Positions 42,533-51,472 of a stretch of DNA of 64,000 nt are shown here, in pieces. Below the pieces are notes generated by a model, which worked only from the letters and a program-made list of their open reading frames with translations, was not told the DNA's origin and did not search any database. Position 1 is the stretch's first letter. Every line of letters starts with the position of its first letter. Position numbers and translations under genes: made by a program. Source of the stretch: an uncultured Siphonobacter sp. (GTDB taxonomy: Bacteria > Bacteroidota > Bacteroidia > Cytophagales > Spirosomataceae); NCBI GenBank assembly GCA_913775095.1, contig CAJYIW010000018.1, forward strand, positions 124,001 to 188,000. Direction: 5' to 3'.

Positions 42533-43894
42533 ATGCAACTTCCTGATTCCCTGCTTCAATCCTTACAGAACGAAAGCAGTTTTCATAAAGACGAGTTCCG
42601 GCTGGCTCACGAGCAGCCGGCTCCCGTTTCCATCAGATTAAATCCTTTTAAGGTTATTCCTCCACCGGCCGGATCGACACCAGTTCCGTGGTCGGAATAC
42701 GGATATTACCTGCCCGAGCGTCCCGTTTTCACGCTGGACCCGCTCTTTCATGCCGGCACCTATTACGTTCAGGAAGCCAGTTCGATGTTTCTGGAAACCT
42801 TTTTCAAACAGGTGGCTCCCGAAGGGCCTTTGCGGGTGCTGGACCTGTGTGCCGCCCCCGGAGGCAAGAGCACCTTACTTTCCAGTCTGCTGGATGAAGA
42901 CTCCCTGCTGGTGTCTAATGAAGTCATTCGTGCACGTTCGGGGGTGTTGGTTGACAACCTGACGAAATGGGGACGCCTCAATTCATTCGTAACCAATAAC
43001 GATCCCCGCGACTTTCAGCGGTTACCCGGCTTTTTTGATGTTCTGGTGGTTGATGCCCCCTGTTCGGGTTCGGGCTTGTTTCGGAAAGACAGTGAAGCCA
43101 TTCAGGAGTGGTCGGAAGAAAATGTGGCTCTCTGCTCGCAGCGTCAGCAACGAATTCTGGCGGATGCCTGGCCCTGCCTGAAGGAAGGTGGCGTACTGAT
43201 TTACTCCACCTGCTCTTATTCCCGCTCCGAGAACGAAGACATTCTGGACTGGTTTTCGGAATCGTTCGGTTGCACGTCGCTCTCCCTTTCAGAGGTGCCC
43301 GATGGCATTGTAGAGGTTTGCACGGAAGATAAAAATTACGGCTATCGCTTCTGGCCCGATCAGGTGAAGGGCGAGGGTTTCTTCATTGCCGCTTTTCAGA
43401 AAACCGAAGATCAGGACGAGCTTCAGTTTCGGATGAATTACTCCGGAAAAGGCAAAACCAGAAAACAGGAATCCGCCATTTTTGGCGACTGGATTGACCA
43501 CATTCAGTCGTATGAATGGGTAGAGAAAAACGGTGATTTCTTTTTGTTAAATCCCGATCATCGCGTCGATTTCGAGATCATCAGTCAGCAGTTATACCTT
43601 CGTAAAGCGGGCATTCGACTGGGCAAACTGGCCGGTAAAGACCTCATCCCGGATCATGAGCTGGCCCTGAGTACGCTGGTTTCCGAAAAGTCCGTCCCCC
43701 GACTGGAACTAAACCGGGAAAATGCGTTGCGTTACCTGAAACGCGAAGACTTTGATTACAAGTCTTCAAAAAAAGGCTGGCATCTGGTTACTTACCAGGG
43801 GCATTCGCTGGGCTGGGTGAAGGTATTACCCAATCGGGTGAATAATTACCTTCCCAAAGACTGGCGGATTCTGATGGATATTCGGGAGAATTAA
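42533..43894 (+). CDS. RNA (cytosine-5) methyltransferase, RsmF/NOL1-NOP2-sun family
   Basis: 453 residues. SAM-site VLDLCAAPGGKST (about 103-114), DAPCSGSGLFR with C177 and IYSTCSYSRSENED with nucleophile C227 give both cysteines of m5C methyltransferases. The C-terminal third is a PUA-like RsmF extension. It probably methylates 16S rRNA. The last codons lie inside a 20-bp perfect hairpin that spans the stop codon. Confidence 0.92.
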   Translation: MQLPDSLLQSLQNESSFHKDEFRLAHEQPAPVSIRLNPFKVIPPPAGSTPVPWSEYGYYLPERPVFTLDPLFHAGTYYVQEASSMFLETFFKQVAPEGPLRVLDLCAAPGGKSTLLSSLLDEDSLLVSNEVIRARSGVLVDNLTKWGRLNSFVTNNDPRDFQRLPGFFDVLVVDAPCSGSGLFRKDSEAIQEWSEENVALCSQRQQRILADAWPCLKEGGVLIYSTCSYSRSENEDILDWFSESFGCTSLSLSEVPDGIVEVCTEDKNYGYRFWPDQVKGEGFFIAAFQKTEDQDELQFRMNYSGKGKTRKQESAIFGDWIDHIQSYEWVEKNGDFFLLNPDHRVDFEIISQQLYLRKAGIRLGKLAGKDLIPDHELALSTLVSEKSVPRLELNRENALRYLKREDFDYKSSKKGWHLVTYQGHSLGWVKVLPNRVNNYLPKDWRILMDIREN

Positions 43895-43919
43895 GAGCCC
43901 TTAATTCTCCCGAATATCC
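43876..43919. repeat. 20-bp perfect inverted repeat spanning a stop codon
   Basis: 43876-43895 pairs exactly with 43900-43919 around AGCC. The TAA stop of the methyltransferase gene (43892-43894) is inside the left arm. No T-run follows, unlike the other hairpins of this size. A second hairpin GGCTGGTG/CACCAGCC follows at 43944-43963. Confidence 0.88.
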
Positions 43920-44034
43920 CTTGGTGTCCATTTCTTTACCATCGGCTGGTGAAGACACCAGCCAAGGCAGGAGTATTTTCCAGCACATAAAGACCTGGAA
44001 TTACCCCAGACCCCATCAATGGACGTCTCTACGA

Positions 44035-44070
44035 AAAAGGCCGTCATCTGCGAACAGATGACGGCCTTTT
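44035..44070. terminator. Bidirectional intrinsic terminator
   Basis: A 16-bp perfect stem (44035-44050 with 44055-44070, core GGCCGTCATCTG), CGAA loop, followed by T-rich sequence; between convergent genes. Confidence 0.92.
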
Positions 44071-44086
44071 GATTTTTAATAATCCC

Positions 44087-45262
44087 TTATTTTTTACAGT
44101 ATAAAGCCAGATGACGGTATCGTAAGAACAGGGTAATATTCAGGAATAACAGGCCATACATTCCTTTCCAGAACAGAAACTGTAACATGGTTCCGGCGAT
44201 CACGAACACCATTGCTACGATGAAGTAATACATGAGCCATTTGGGACGGCGGGAAAGCATGATGAACGCAATGACATTAAATGGGCTGGTAATGAACATG
44301 CTGTAATTCCAGTCGGTAATGCCGTGATTGGTTCCAAACCATAACAGCGTATGGATTACGCCAAAAACGCCGGTAATGAAAAGCAGCGTTCGATCAAAGC
44401 TACCGCCGGGACGAATGTTCTTTCTTCTCAGGATCAGAATCAGTAAGGGCGAAGCCGCTATTATCCAGAAAAGGCTTTTCCACAGAAGGCTGGTTTCGAC
44501 GGGCGTTGCCTCGAAAATCCGGTTGGTTTGCAGAACCAGCTTCTGAGATTTCCCATCCGCACGCACGATTCTTCCCCGATCCAGCATCCGGAGTAAGTTA
44601 TTAGGAATGTACGCTGACTGATTCGGGGTCGTGATTCGGTCAATGGGGTAACCCAGGGCCAGGTTCAATCCCAGTCGTGACCAGTAACTTTCATGCAGGT
44701 AATCATTCATCCAGTCCCGGTACGACTTTCCGATCAGGAAGGTATCTTTTTCATCCAGACGAAGGCTGTCCCCGGCGGCTTCAAAGACTTTGTCGCGTGG
44801 ACGCGTCGAGCAGTTATCGTAATAAGGTCGATACTGATACGTCTTGTTTTCGGGACGGGCGTTCGTTTCCATCAGGTCGAAAAGACGCTGCTTTTGCTGG
44901 GGCGAAAAATTAAGCACCTGTTCGGTTACGCTCCGGTTTTCACTTTTCCAGTATTCCAGCAAGCTATACTGAGGATCCGGGTAATCCAGGGGAGACGTTG
45001 TCAGCTGATAAGGCAGGTTGCCCCGCAGGAAATTCCAGTAAAAGCCGGAGGCCCGGAAATCAAACGTACCGTAATTGTACACTTTGTCGATCCCCAACCC
45101 CGGATCATAAATCCAGATGGCCGTATGCCCGAAAAAGGTATAAATCTCGTCGCCTGGCCCGACGGTAATCAGACTCACCTTCGCCATCGGACTCAACTGC
45201 TGAGCCCCCGACCAAAGCGGAAATGCCAATAAAAAGAAAAGTATAAATCGACGAAAATTCAT
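44087..45262 (-). CDS. DUF4105-domain membrane protein
   Basis: 391 residues: signal peptide, then a DUF4105 domain (about 25-180) with VGPGDEIYTFFGHTAIWI and YDNCSTRPRDKV, then about five membrane segments. DUF4105 is related to Lnb-type periplasmic domains; the conserved His and the Asn-Cys-Ser region resemble a cysteine-peptidase-like (NlpC-fold) site, but activity is unproven. It is separated from rsmI by a low-complexity hairpin. Confidence 0.88.
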   Translation of the reverse strand: MNFRRFILFFLLAFPLWSGAQQLSPMAKVSLITVGPGDEIYTFFGHTAIWIYDPGLGIDKVYNYGTFDFRASGFYWNFLRGNLPYQLTTSPLDYPDPQYSLLEYWKSENRSVTEQVLNFSPQQKQRLFDLMETNARPENKTYQYRPYYDNCSTRPRDKVFEAAGDSLRLDEKDTFLIGKSYRDWMNDYLHESYWSRLGLNLALGYPIDRITTPNQSAYIPNNLLRMLDRGRIVRADGKSQKLVLQTNRIFEATPVETSLLWKSLFWIIAASPLLILILRRKNIRPGGSFDRTLLFITGVFGVIHTLLWFGTNHGITDWNYSMFITSPFNVIAFIMLSRRPKWLMYYFIVAMVFVIAGTMLQFLFWKGMYGLLFLNITLFLRYRHLALYCKK

Positions 45263-45363
45263 GTTTCGGGTTTGAAGTTTAGAGTTTCGGGTTCAGCGGC
45301 GGCGAGTATGCTATTGGGCAGACTAGCTCCAAACAGCTTAACTCAAAACGCTAAACCCGAAAC
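45263..45363. repeat. Low-complexity G/T-arm : A/C-arm intergenic hairpin (rsmI / DUF4105 spacer)
   Basis: GTTTCGGGTTT (45263-45273) pairs exactly with AAACCCGAAAC (45353-45363). Inner GAAGTTTAGAGTT pairs partly with the right arm. The loop is longer (about 50 nt) than in the other four. The element touches the start codon of one gene and lies 4 bp from the stop of the other. Confidence 0.72.
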
Positions 45364-45367
45364 GCTT

Positions 45368-46039
45368 TTACGATCCGGCTACGACCAGCACGAACTCTCC
45401 CTTGACGCGGTCGGCATGGTCGGTATAATGCTGAATTAATTCGGTTAGGGTTCCGCGAACGGTTTCTTCGAACATTTTCGTCAATTCCCGCGAAACCGAT
45501 GCCTGACGTTCCGGGCCTAAGACTTCCACCAGCTGTTCCAGTAGCTTTACAATGCGATGCGGAGATTCGTAGAACACCATGGTTCGCTCCTCTTCTACCA
45601 GGGCTTTCAGACGGGTTTGACGGCCCTTCTTCTGAGGCAGGAATCCTTCAAAACAGAAACGATCAGTAGGCAGTCCTGAGTTTACCAAAGCCGGAACGAA
45701 GGCCGTTGGGCCGGGTAGACATTCCACGTCAAGGCCATTTTTGAGGCATTCACGCACCAGCAGAAAACCAGGATCTGAAATTCCGGGCGTTCCGGCATCT
45801 GATACCAGAGCCAGGGTCTTGCCGGATTGCAGCATTTTAATTACTCCGCCCGCCGACGCATGCTCATTGTGGGAATGATGAGCCATCAGAGGCTTCTGAA
45901 TGTTCAGATGCTTGAGCAACTGGCCCGTCGTGCGGGTATCTTCAGCCAGAATGGCATCGGCTGATTGTAATACTTTCAACGCCCGCAGCGTGATATCATC
46001 CAGATTGCCAATCGGTGTAGGCACTAAATACAGTTTCAT
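45368..46039 (-). CDS. rsmI: 16S rRNA (cytidine(1402)-2'-O)-methyltransferase
   Basis: 223 residues. LYLVPTPIGNLDDITLRAL, LAEDTRTT, ALVSDAGTPGISDPG and FYESPHRIVKLL are the tetrapyrrole-methylase-fold motifs of RsmI. It 2'-O-methylates C1402 in the decoding centre. The protein is shorter than the 280-residue E. coli form, lacking the C-terminal extension, as is usual in this phylum. It lies 70 bp after the pterin dehydratase gene. Confidence 0.95.
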   Translation of the reverse strand: MKLYLVPTPIGNLDDITLRALKVLQSADAILAEDTRTTGQLLKHLNIQKPLMAHHSHNEHASAGGVIKMLQSGKTLALVSDAGTPGISDPGFLLVRECLKNGLDVECLPGPTAFVPALVNSGLPTDRFCFEGFLPQKKGRQTRLKALVEEERTMVFYESPHRIVKLLEQLVEVLGPERQASVSRELTKMFEETVRGTLTELIQHYTDHADRVKGEFVLVVAGS

Positions 46040-46109
46040 CAGTTATGTTCAGTGGCAGGACCATGCCCCATTGAAATCAGCAGATGGCTCAGGTCCACAT
46101 TCCGGTTAC

Positions 46110-46349
46110 TTATGCGAAGGTATCAATAATTTCCGCGAGCTTGCGGTCTTTTTCTGTCACGACATGACCTGCATCGTGCGAGGTCAGGGCAATGCTTACT
46201 TTGTTGTAGGAGTTCGACCAGTCGGGATGATGATTGAGCTTTTCGGCTGCCAGGGCTACCCGAGTCATGAACGCAAAGGCTTCCGAAAAATCACTGAATT
46301 CAAAGGTTCGCTGGAGCTTATGATCGGTTTCTTTCCACATGAGTGACAT
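46110..46349 (-). CDS. 4a-hydroxytetrahydrobiopterin dehydratase family protein
   Basis: 79 residues (76 if the ATG at 46338-46340 is used), a little shorter than the usual 90-100. The family core [19 protein letters not shown] and [19 protein letters not shown] keeps the tandem His and the Pro-Asp-Trp motif. It dehydrates carbinolamine pterins for aromatic hydroxylases or acts in molybdopterin handling. No phenylalanine hydroxylase gene is in the window. A minus-strand box TATGTTTG (plus 46362-46369) lies just upstream, leaving almost no leader. Confidence 0.88.
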   Translation of the reverse strand: MSLMWKETDHKLQRTFEFSDFSEAFAFMTRVALAAEKLNHHPDWSNSYNKVSIALTSHDAGHVVTEKDRKLAEIIDTFA

Positions 46350-46498
46350 TCAATTTTAGGACAAACATACAGGCTCAACCTTTGCCTGAGGCGTATAGGT
46401 GGCCTAATTTTTTATACCATGCCTGAATGTTAAAGATGCTTGCCAACCGTCAACTGTCTTCTGCAAGACCATCTGTAAACCTTTAAACGCAAACGATC

Positions 46499-46837
46499 AT
46501 GGATGAATACACCACCGAAACCGAGGCTATTAATGATTTAGCATCCCGGGGTTACACCGAAAGCTTTAGCATTGAAAATGGGGCCCTGAATTATCAGTCT
46601 TTAGGAATGATTTTACACCCCGAGGATTTTGAAGTGGTAGAAGCCTACCGATTTGAAGGAATCACGGATCCCGGCGATATGTCAGCGGTTTACGCCATTG
46701 AATCCAAAGATGGCCACAAGGGAGTGCTGGTGATGGCCTACGGAACCTACTCAGAACCCCTGTCAGCCGAGCTGATTCAAAAACTGGACATGCGAAAGGG
46801 AGCCCTGGGCTCTACTGACGCAAAAGGTCAGGAATAG
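46499..46837 (+). CDS. Conserved Bacteroidota protein of unknown function
   Basis: 112 residues, no signal or membrane segment. The pattern TEAINDLASRGYTESF, ILHPEDFEVVEAYRFEG, DPGDMSAVYAIES and GVLVMAYGTYSEPLS is a conserved short family in this phylum, sometimes mislabelled phosphoribosylpyrophosphate synthetase although no PRPP motif is present. The function is unknown. It is a single gene with its own terminator. Confidence 0.8.
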   Translation: MDEYTTETEAINDLASRGYTESFSIENGALNYQSLGMILHPEDFEVVEAYRFEGITDPGDMSAVYAIESKDGHKGVLVMAYGTYSEPLSAELIQKLDMRKGALGSTDAKGQE

Positions 46838-46866
46838 AAAAAGGAGCCTTATGGGGCTCCTTTTTC
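46838..46866. terminator. Bidirectional intrinsic terminator
   Basis: AAAAAGGAGCC (46838-46848) pairs with GGCTCCTTTTT (46855-46865) right after the TAG stop; it serves the convergent symporter gene as well. Confidence 0.9.
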
Positions 46867-46899
46867 TGTTTTGTGGATTATCTTAGTTTAAACCGAAAT

Positions 46900-48162
46900 T
46901 TATTCCGAGGAATTCATTTTCGCGATATCCAGCTCTCCTTCCCATTTTGAAACTACTGCCGTAGCTACTGCATTTCCAATAACGGAAGTAGAGGAACGGC
47001 CCATATCCAGAATCTGGTCAATTCCCAATAACAGGGCCAGTCCTTCGATGGGTAAATCAAACATCGTCATCGTACCGGCAATGATTACCAGCGAGGCTCG
47101 CGGCACACCCGCAATGCCTTTGCTGCTTAACATGAGCGTTGCCAGCATGGTAATCTGCTGAGTCGTTGACAAATCCTTACCGTAAGCCTGAGCAATAAAA
47201 GCCGTGGCAAAGGTCATGTACATCATGGAACCGTCGAGGTTAAAGGAATACCCCAGGGGTAATACGAAACTGATGATCTTTTCGGAACAGCCGAATTTGC
47301 GAAGGGCTTCAATGGTTTGAGGCATGGACGCTTCGGAGCTGGCCGTACTGAAGGACAACAAAGCCGGATCTTTAATTAAGCCCAGTAACTTGAAGTAAGG
47401 GATTTTATTGACCAGACAGATGACCCAGAGTACGATAAAGATAAAGAAGAAAAGTCCCACGAAAAAGCTGAAGATCAGGTACGCATAGCCCACGAAAATG
47501 CCCAGACCCTCCGTCGCTACTACGGCTGCGATGGCTCCAAATACGCCAAAGGGAGCAAAACCCATGACGTAAGAAACGATTTTGAACATCACGTGCGAAA
47601 CCGCATCCAGAGCTTTAATCACCACTTTACCCGTCTCACCAATGGCCGCCGTGGCAATTCCGAAGAAAATAGAGAACACAACAATCTGGAGAATCTCATT
47701 CGCCGCCATGGATTCTACAATGCTTTGCGGGAAGATGTGGTAAAAGAAAGATTCAACCGAGAACTTCTTCGCCTCTACGCCAATGTCGGTACCCGAAGCG
47801 GGCAACGGTAACTGCATGACCTTGCCGGGTTGCAGGAGGTTTACCGTGATTAATCCAGTCAACAGCGAAAGAACGGTAGCGAAGAGGAAATATCCCAGGG
47901 TTTTTCCCCCGATGCGACCTACCAGTTTAAAGTCTCCCAGTTTGGCAATACCCACCACCAGCATGGAGAAAACCAGTGGTCCGATAATCATTTTAATCAT
48001 TCGAAGAAAAACCTTACTTAAAATCTGCAGGTTTTTACTCCACGAAGCCAGAGTTTCCTGGTCGGCAGGGCTGCCCGAATCATAAGCCGAATGGACTACA
48101 AATCCTACGACGACGCCCAACACCAATCCAATAAAAATACGCCAGGTAATAGAAAGTTTCAT
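46900..48162 (-). CDS. Dicarboxylate/amino acid:cation symporter (DAACS family)
   Basis: 420 residues with eight hydrophobic segments and two re-entrant loops. SFSTASSEASMPQTIEAL is the serine-rich HP1 loop; PLGYSFNLDGSMMYMT and the GIAGVPRASLVIIAGTM (HP2) region are typical of glutamate/aspartate or C4-dicarboxylate symporters of the GltP/DctA type. Which substrate it takes cannot be decided from sequence alone. It stands alone. Confidence 0.94.
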   Translation of the reverse strand: MKLSITWRIFIGLVLGVVVGFVVHSAYDSGSPADQETLASWSKNLQILSKVFLRMIKMIIGPLVFSMLVVGIAKLGDFKLVGRIGGKTLGYFLFATVLSLLTGLITVNLLQPGKVMQLPLPASGTDIGVEAKKFSVESFFYHIFPQSIVESMAANEILQIVVFSIFFGIATAAIGETGKVVIKALDAVSHVMFKIVSYVMGFAPFGVFGAIAAVVATEGLGIFVGYAYLIFSFFVGLFFFIFIVLWVICLVNKIPYFKLLGLIKDPALLSFSTASSEASMPQTIEALRKFGCSEKIISFVLPLGYSFNLDGSMMYMTFATAFIAQAYGKDLSTTQQITMLATLMLSSKGIAGVPRASLVIIAGTMTMFDLPIEGLALLLGIDQILDMGRSSTSVIGNAVATAVVSKWEGELDIAKMNSSE

Positions 48163-48390
48163 AAAGAAAATTCAGGTAAAATAACAATGGTATGTTGGCC
48201 CTTCCGGGTAAAGATAGTGCATCACTAACTCACATTTCACAAGCCCTTGCGTCTATTTTTCGCAAAAATTACTAAAAAAAGCCCCAATATAACGCCCTTT
48301 TTAGACGAATCCGTTTGAAAGTTACGCCCTTTCTTGTAGAATTGAGACGTGTTTGCATCCGCCATTGCCATCTCATTAACCAAACATCTT

Positions 48391-48834
48391 ATGAAATCAA
48401 AGTTACCTCTGGAGGCAGAAATGGAGCGTTTTTTCCTTCGCACCCTCCCCGCCATGCCCTTTAATGTCAAAGATGGGTTCGTCCAGGTCATGCCCTGGAT
48501 TGCTCTGATCAATGGCCTGCTGGGCATAGTCCGCCTGCTCAAAGTTTTCAGTGACTCGTATGCGATTTCCATCGGTGTAACCACAGACGCTTCCTTCTCT
48601 CTGCTGGCTACTGCCGTTACGGTTATATTTTCGTTATTAGCCTTTCAGCCCCTGCGGGCCAATCGCCGCCGCGGCTGGAATTTTCTGTACTATGCGGTGT
48701 TGATCAGTACCGTTCTGAACGTGTTATCCGGCCTGCTGGATTTTCCGTTTGGCCTGGGAGAGATTTTGTTTACCCTTCTTTTTTCTGCGTTTGAGTTATG
48801 GGTACTTTTTAACATCCGGGAACGGTACTGGTAA
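48391..48834 (+). CDS. Small polytopic membrane protein of unknown function
   Basis: 147 residues from ATG 48391 (MKSKLPLEAE); a frame from 48349 is possible but unlike a natural start. Four hydrophobic segments follow a short acidic N-terminus. I recognise no family with confidence. A terminator-like hairpin (48963-48992) lies about 130 bp downstream. Confidence 0.7.
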   Translation: MKSKLPLEAEMERFFLRTLPAMPFNVKDGFVQVMPWIALINGLLGIVRLLKVFSDSYAISIGVTTDASFSLLATAVTVIFSLLAFQPLRANRRRGWNFLYYAVLISTVLNVLSGLLDFPFGLGEILFTLLFSAFELWVLFNIRERYW

Positions 48835-48874
48835 GCTGAATAACCGCAAGGCCCTGGGAAATCCGATCCCCTTA

Positions 48875-48894
48875 GCCAACGTTTGAACGTTGGC
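48875..48894. repeat. Palindrome inside a longer hairpin
   Basis: GCCAACGTT (48875-48883) and AACGTTGGC (48886-48894) form a near-continuous palindrome; outer GATCC-CCTT and AAGGATC extend the stem. It could be a protein-binding site or hairpin. Confidence 0.55.
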
Positions 48895-48962
48895 CCAGAG
48901 AAGGATCTTCCCTGGGCTGGTTACTAATTCAGCACGCTATCCTTCCCACCGGATCTAAACGT

Positions 48963-49004
48963 CAGCTCTTCAGGATCGTGTCTGAGGAGCTGATTTGCTT
49001 TTTT
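48963..49004 (+). terminator. Intrinsic terminator before the ABC exporter genes
   Basis: CAGCTC-TCAG (48963-48973) pairs with CTGA-GAGCTG (48982-48992), followed by a T-rich run to 49004. Confidence 0.75.
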
Positions 49005-49067
49005 GGCCGCTTATCCCGTTTTTGAATAGATTAATGCAATAATAGAAACCTTCCGCCGCAGATCGTT

Positions 49068-49075
49068 TAGCTTTG
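49068..49075 (+). promoter_or_regulatory. Promoter box for the ABC exporter operon
   Basis: TAGCTTTG fits TAnnTTTG and lies 23 bp before the GTG start of the ATPase gene; the leader would be about 15-20 nt. Confidence 0.5.
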
Positions 49076-49098
49076 ATCATTCAATAAACGTTAACCTC

Positions 49099-50028
49099 GT
49101 GTCCCATCCTTTACTCGAAACCCGTCATGTCGTCAAGCGTTACTCCAGTCATACGGCTCTGGATGACGTTTCTCTGGACATCCCGCAAGGCCGCATTTTC
49201 GGATTGCTTGGCCCTAATGGAGCCGGTAAGACCTCGCTCATTCGAATCATTAACCAGATTACCGCCCCCGACGAAGGGGAAGTTCTGCTGAATGGGGAAC
49301 GTTTACAGCCGAAGCACATTGCCGACATTGGTTATCTGCCCGAAGAACGCGGTCTGTATAAAAAAATGCAGGTGGGTGATCAGCTGATTTACCTGGCCCG
49401 ACTGAAAGGACTCTCCCAACGCGAAGCGACGGAACGTCTGAAACGCTGGTTCATCAAATTTGATATCAAAGACTGGTGGGACAAAAAGGTCGAGGATCTC
49501 TCCAAAGGCATGGCTCAGAAATGCCAGTTCATTGCCACCATCGTTCACGAACCCAAGCTGGTTATTCTGGACGAACCCTTCTCGGGTTTCGACCCCATTA
49601 ATGCCAATCTGCTGAAGGACGAAATTCTGGAGTTAAAGCAAAAAGGATCCACCATCATCTTTTCGACGCACCGGATGGAGTCCGTGGAAGAACTCTGCGA
49701 CTCGATTGCTCTCATCAACCGCTCCAAAGTGGTGCTGAAAGGAGAAAAAAGGGACATCAAACGCCAGTTCATGGATAATACCTATACCCTGGAGTACGCG
49801 GGTTCTCTGATTTTACCCTACGAATACGAAGTCATTTCCCGCACCGAACTCGAACCGAATGTGTATCGCACCAACGTTCGCATTGGTTCCGAGGGAAGTG
49901 TGAATGCCCTGCTGGCTCTGGTGATTAGCCAGGTCGAACTCAAGTCGTTCAGTGAAAATGTACCTTCATTCAATGATATCTTCATTCGTGTAGTCGGCGA
50001 AACGGCTACGCAGGCATTATTACCTTAA
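49099..50028 (+). CDS. ABC transporter ATP-binding protein (NatA-like)
   Basis: 309 residues, GTG start at 49099. Walker A GPNGAGKT (38-45), signature LSKGM (134-138), Walker B LVILDEP (154-160) and a C-terminal DUF4162-like extension. With the ABC-2 permease 11 bp downstream it forms an export-type transporter resembling the sodium exporter NatAB. The actual substrate is not known. Confidence 0.95.
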   Translation: MSHPLLETRHVVKRYSSHTALDDVSLDIPQGRIFGLLGPNGAGKTSLIRIINQITAPDEGEVLLNGERLQPKHIADIGYLPEERGLYKKMQVGDQLIYLARLKGLSQREATERLKRWFIKFDIKDWWDKKVEDLSKGMAQKCQFIATIVHEPKLVILDEPFSGFDPINANLLKDEILELKQKGSTIIFSTHRMESVEELCDSIALINRSKVVLKGEKRDIKRQFMDNTYTLEYAGSLILPYEYEVISRTELEPNVYRTNVRIGSEGSVNALLALVISQVELKSFSENVPSFNDIFIRVVGETATQALLP

Positions 50029-50039
50029 CCTGACTGACC

Positions 50040-51371
50040 ATGAATAAAATTATTCTCATTCTCCAGCGGGAATACATGACGCGGGTGCGGAAACGTTCGT
50101 TCTGGATTACCACGCTGATTACCCCCCTATTAATTACGGCCATCTACGCCATTCCGGCCCTGCTGTTTTTTGCCGGGGGCGACCTGAAAACCATTGAAGT
50201 AATTGACGAATCCAATCTCTTCCGGGACAAATTCAAAAGTGGAAAGGATTATGCGTATACGTTCAAGAAAGCTTCCGTAACGCAGGCGAAAGCCGATTTG
50301 AAGAAAAATAAAGTCACGGCTCTGGTACATATTCCAGCTGACATCATTGATAACCCCAACGGACTGGAAATTTTTTCCGAGAAAAGCGTAGGCCTCAATT
50401 TACAGAATGACATTGAAAACATTGTCCAGGCGGAGGTTCGAAATCAGCGGTTAAAGCGGGCAGGCATTGATACCCAGATCATTGAAGATAACCGGGTTAA
50501 TGTCAATGCCGAGACTTATAGTTTAACCGAAGGGCAGGAAAAGTCGAGTAATACCGGCGTTTCGATGGGCCTTGGGTACGCCATCGCTCTGTTACTCTAC
50601 TTCGTCGTGTTCTTCTCGGGATCTCAGGTCATGAACGGCGTGATTGAAGAAAAGAGTAACCGCATCATTGAAGTCATCGTTTCCTCGGTTCGTCCCATTG
50701 AGTTAATGATGGGAAAAATTATTGGCGTCGGCCTCGTCGGCTTAACCCAGTTTGTGCTCTGGATTAGCTTAACCATTGCCATCTCGAGTGCGACCACGCA
50801 TTTTCTGAAAGCCAAACTCGAAGCAAAAGCCAAGACCGAACTGAGTAGTCAGGCCAGCCAGCAACAGGTCGATGCGGCCATCAAGCAAATGAGCGAAGCC
50901 GGTCCTGGTTCCAAAGTCATGGGCGTGATGGATACCATCGGTGATTTGCCCTGGGGTAAGATTCTGACCCTGTTCCTCTTTTATTACCTGGGGGGTTACC
51001 TCTTCTACAGTGCCCTGTTTGCGGCTGTTGGTTCGGCCGTAGAAAGTCCGCAGGAAGGGCAGCAATTGATCTTCCCGGTAACGATGCCGCTCATTATCAG
51101 TATTATGCTGATGAGTTTCATCATTAACGAACCAGACAGCAAAATTGCGTTCTGGGCTTCCATCATTCCATTCACATCTCCGGTGAATATGATGGCCCGA
51201 ATTCCGTTTGGGGTTGAATGGTGGGAAATTGGGTTGTCCATGGCCTTACTCGTGGTAGGTTTCATCGGCACTACCTGGCTCGCCGCCCGGATTTACCGCG
51301 TAGGAATTCTGATGTACGGCAAGAAGGTAACGCTGAAAGAACTCTCTAAATGGCTCTTTTATAAAGTGTAG
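50040..51371 (+). CDS. ABC-2 type transporter permease (NatB-like)
   Basis: 443 residues: one membrane segment near residues 20-45, a long extracytoplasmic loop (about 50-170), then five or more segments. SGSQVMNGVIEEKSNRIIEVIVSSVRP, seen in shorter form as EEKSNRIIEV, is the conserved cytoplasmic coupling motif. It pairs with the ATPase just upstream. The extracytoplasmic loop is charged and not a known domain. Confidence 0.92.
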   Translation: MNKIILILQREYMTRVRKRSFWITTLITPLLITAIYAIPALLFFAGGDLKTIEVIDESNLFRDKFKSGKDYAYTFKKASVTQAKADLKKNKVTALVHIPADIIDNPNGLEIFSEKSVGLNLQNDIENIVQAEVRNQRLKRAGIDTQIIEDNRVNVNAETYSLTEGQEKSSNTGVSMGLGYAIALLLYFVVFFSGSQVMNGVIEEKSNRIIEVIVSSVRPIELMMGKIIGVGLVGLTQFVLWISLTIAISSATTHFLKAKLEAKAKTELSSQASQQQVDAAIKQMSEAGPGSKVMGVMDTIGDLPWGKILTLFLFYYLGGYLFYSALFAAVGSAVESPQEGQQLIFPVTMPLIISIMLMSFIINEPDSKIAFWASIIPFTSPVNMMARIPFGVEWWEIGLSMALLVVGFIGTTWLAARIYRVGILMYGKKVTLKELSKWLFYKV

Positions 51372-51442
51372 TTTTCATAACTAAAATTTTCGAGAAATCA
51401 CCTTTCCGTAAGGAAGGAATAGATTACTTAACAGATTTTAAC

Positions 51443-51472
51443 GCCCCTAGCCCTATTGGTCGGGGGCTTTTT
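51443..51472 (+). terminator. Intrinsic terminator after the ABC exporter genes
   Basis: GCCCC (51443-51447) pairs with GGGGC (51463-51467), followed by five T. Confidence 0.75.

Noticed and set aside
44693-45232. 179-codon plus-strand frame antisense to the DUF4105 gene
   Set aside because: The DUF4105 protein explains the sequence, including signal peptide and membrane segments.
46499-46837. Phosphoribosylpyrophosphate synthetase
   Set aside because: The protein is 112 residues and has no PRPP-binding or ATP motif; the label is a known misannotation of this short family.
48875-48894. Phage or integron attachment site at the CCAACGTT palindrome
   Set aside because: No integrase, tRNA end or duplicated core is nearby; it is likely a simple palindrome or hairpin.
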